A stretch of DNA of 5,543 bases from Micrococcaceae bacterium (lineage in GTDB: Bacteria; Actinomycetota; Actinomycetes; Actinomycetales; Micrococcaceae): the NCBI GenBank assembly GCA_003486025.1, contig DNHA01000075.1, positions 1 through 5,543 on the forward strand, given 5' to 3'. The notes under the pieces are model-generated. The model was not told where the DNA came from, did no database searches, and was given only the letters and a program-made list of their open reading frames with translations. Position numbers and translations under genes: made by a program. Below, one piece after another: positions 5,433 through 5,543 of this stretch. Each line of letters opens with the position of its first letter. Positions within the stretch are counted from its first letter, which is position 1.

Positions 5433-5543
5433 CTACCTTTCAATAGGTTCTGCATCTTCCCATCCTGCGGGTAGCGACCGCATGAGGAAGTGTGCCCCGC
5501 CGCGCCAGCGCATAGCCAGCGGGACGGGGTGGTGTGCGTTGGG
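5433..5543 (-). CDS. Possible C-terminal end of an unidentified gene (partial)
   Basis: The minus strand is open from the right edge to TAG at 5435-5433, 36 codons, ending in MRSLPAGWEDAEPIER. Composition is plausible for a protein, and a terminator-like hairpin follows about 65 nt later, as expected after a gene. A competing minus-strand frame, also open from the edge, runs to TAA at 5410-5408 and ends in KGRHYISLAT. Only one of the two can be the main coding frame, and the window is too short to decide. No family is recognised. Confidence 0.35.
   Translation of the reverse strand, partial: PNAHHPVPLAMRWRGGAHFLMRSLPAGWEDAEPIER

Noticed and set aside
1..5543. CRISPR array, insertion sequence or integrase attachment site
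   Set aside because: No regularly spaced repeats, transposase or integrase motifs, or terminal inverted repeats were seen.

Overview
The window looks like part of the DNA packaging and head-assembly module of a tailed double-stranded DNA phage or prophage. All large genes are on the minus strand. Read in transcription order (right to left) they are: terminase large subunit (5093 to 3540), HNH endonuclease (3446 to 2814), portal (2796 to 1246), and a MuF/SPP1 gp7-like minor head protein (1231 to 182). A further minus-strand gene begins at position 9 with a strong ribosome binding site and leaves the window. The high GC content, frequent GTG starts and protein style suggest an actinobacterial host. 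This is inference; no gene here names the host.

The genes are tightly packed. The portal-MuF gap is 14 nt and the HNH-portal gap is 17 nt, so they are probably co-transcribed. Terminase cuts and pumps DNA, the portal is the ring it docks to, the MuF protein is a low-copy capsid component, and HNH proteins in this position often assist packaging-related cleavage. The scaffold, protease and major capsid genes would be expected to the left of position 1.

Two places depart from the standard layout. At the left end, a small CxxC-type protein (about 29 to 199) is encoded on the plus strand, between two minus-strand genes and overlapping the 3' end of the MuF gene by 18 bp. At the right end, upstream of terminase (about 5100 to 5543), no recognisable small terminase gene is present. 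That stretch is instead rich in inverted repeats: a terminator-like 10-bp hairpin, two other hairpins, and three related CGGC...GCCG palindromes. It may be a transcription boundary, a regulatory region or a terminase recognition site. The end of an unidentified minus-strand gene may enter from the right edge.

The main uncertainties are the start of terminase (GTG 5093 with a ribosome binding site, versus ATG 5210 without one), the start of the plus-strand small gene, and what is coding in 5211 to 5543.
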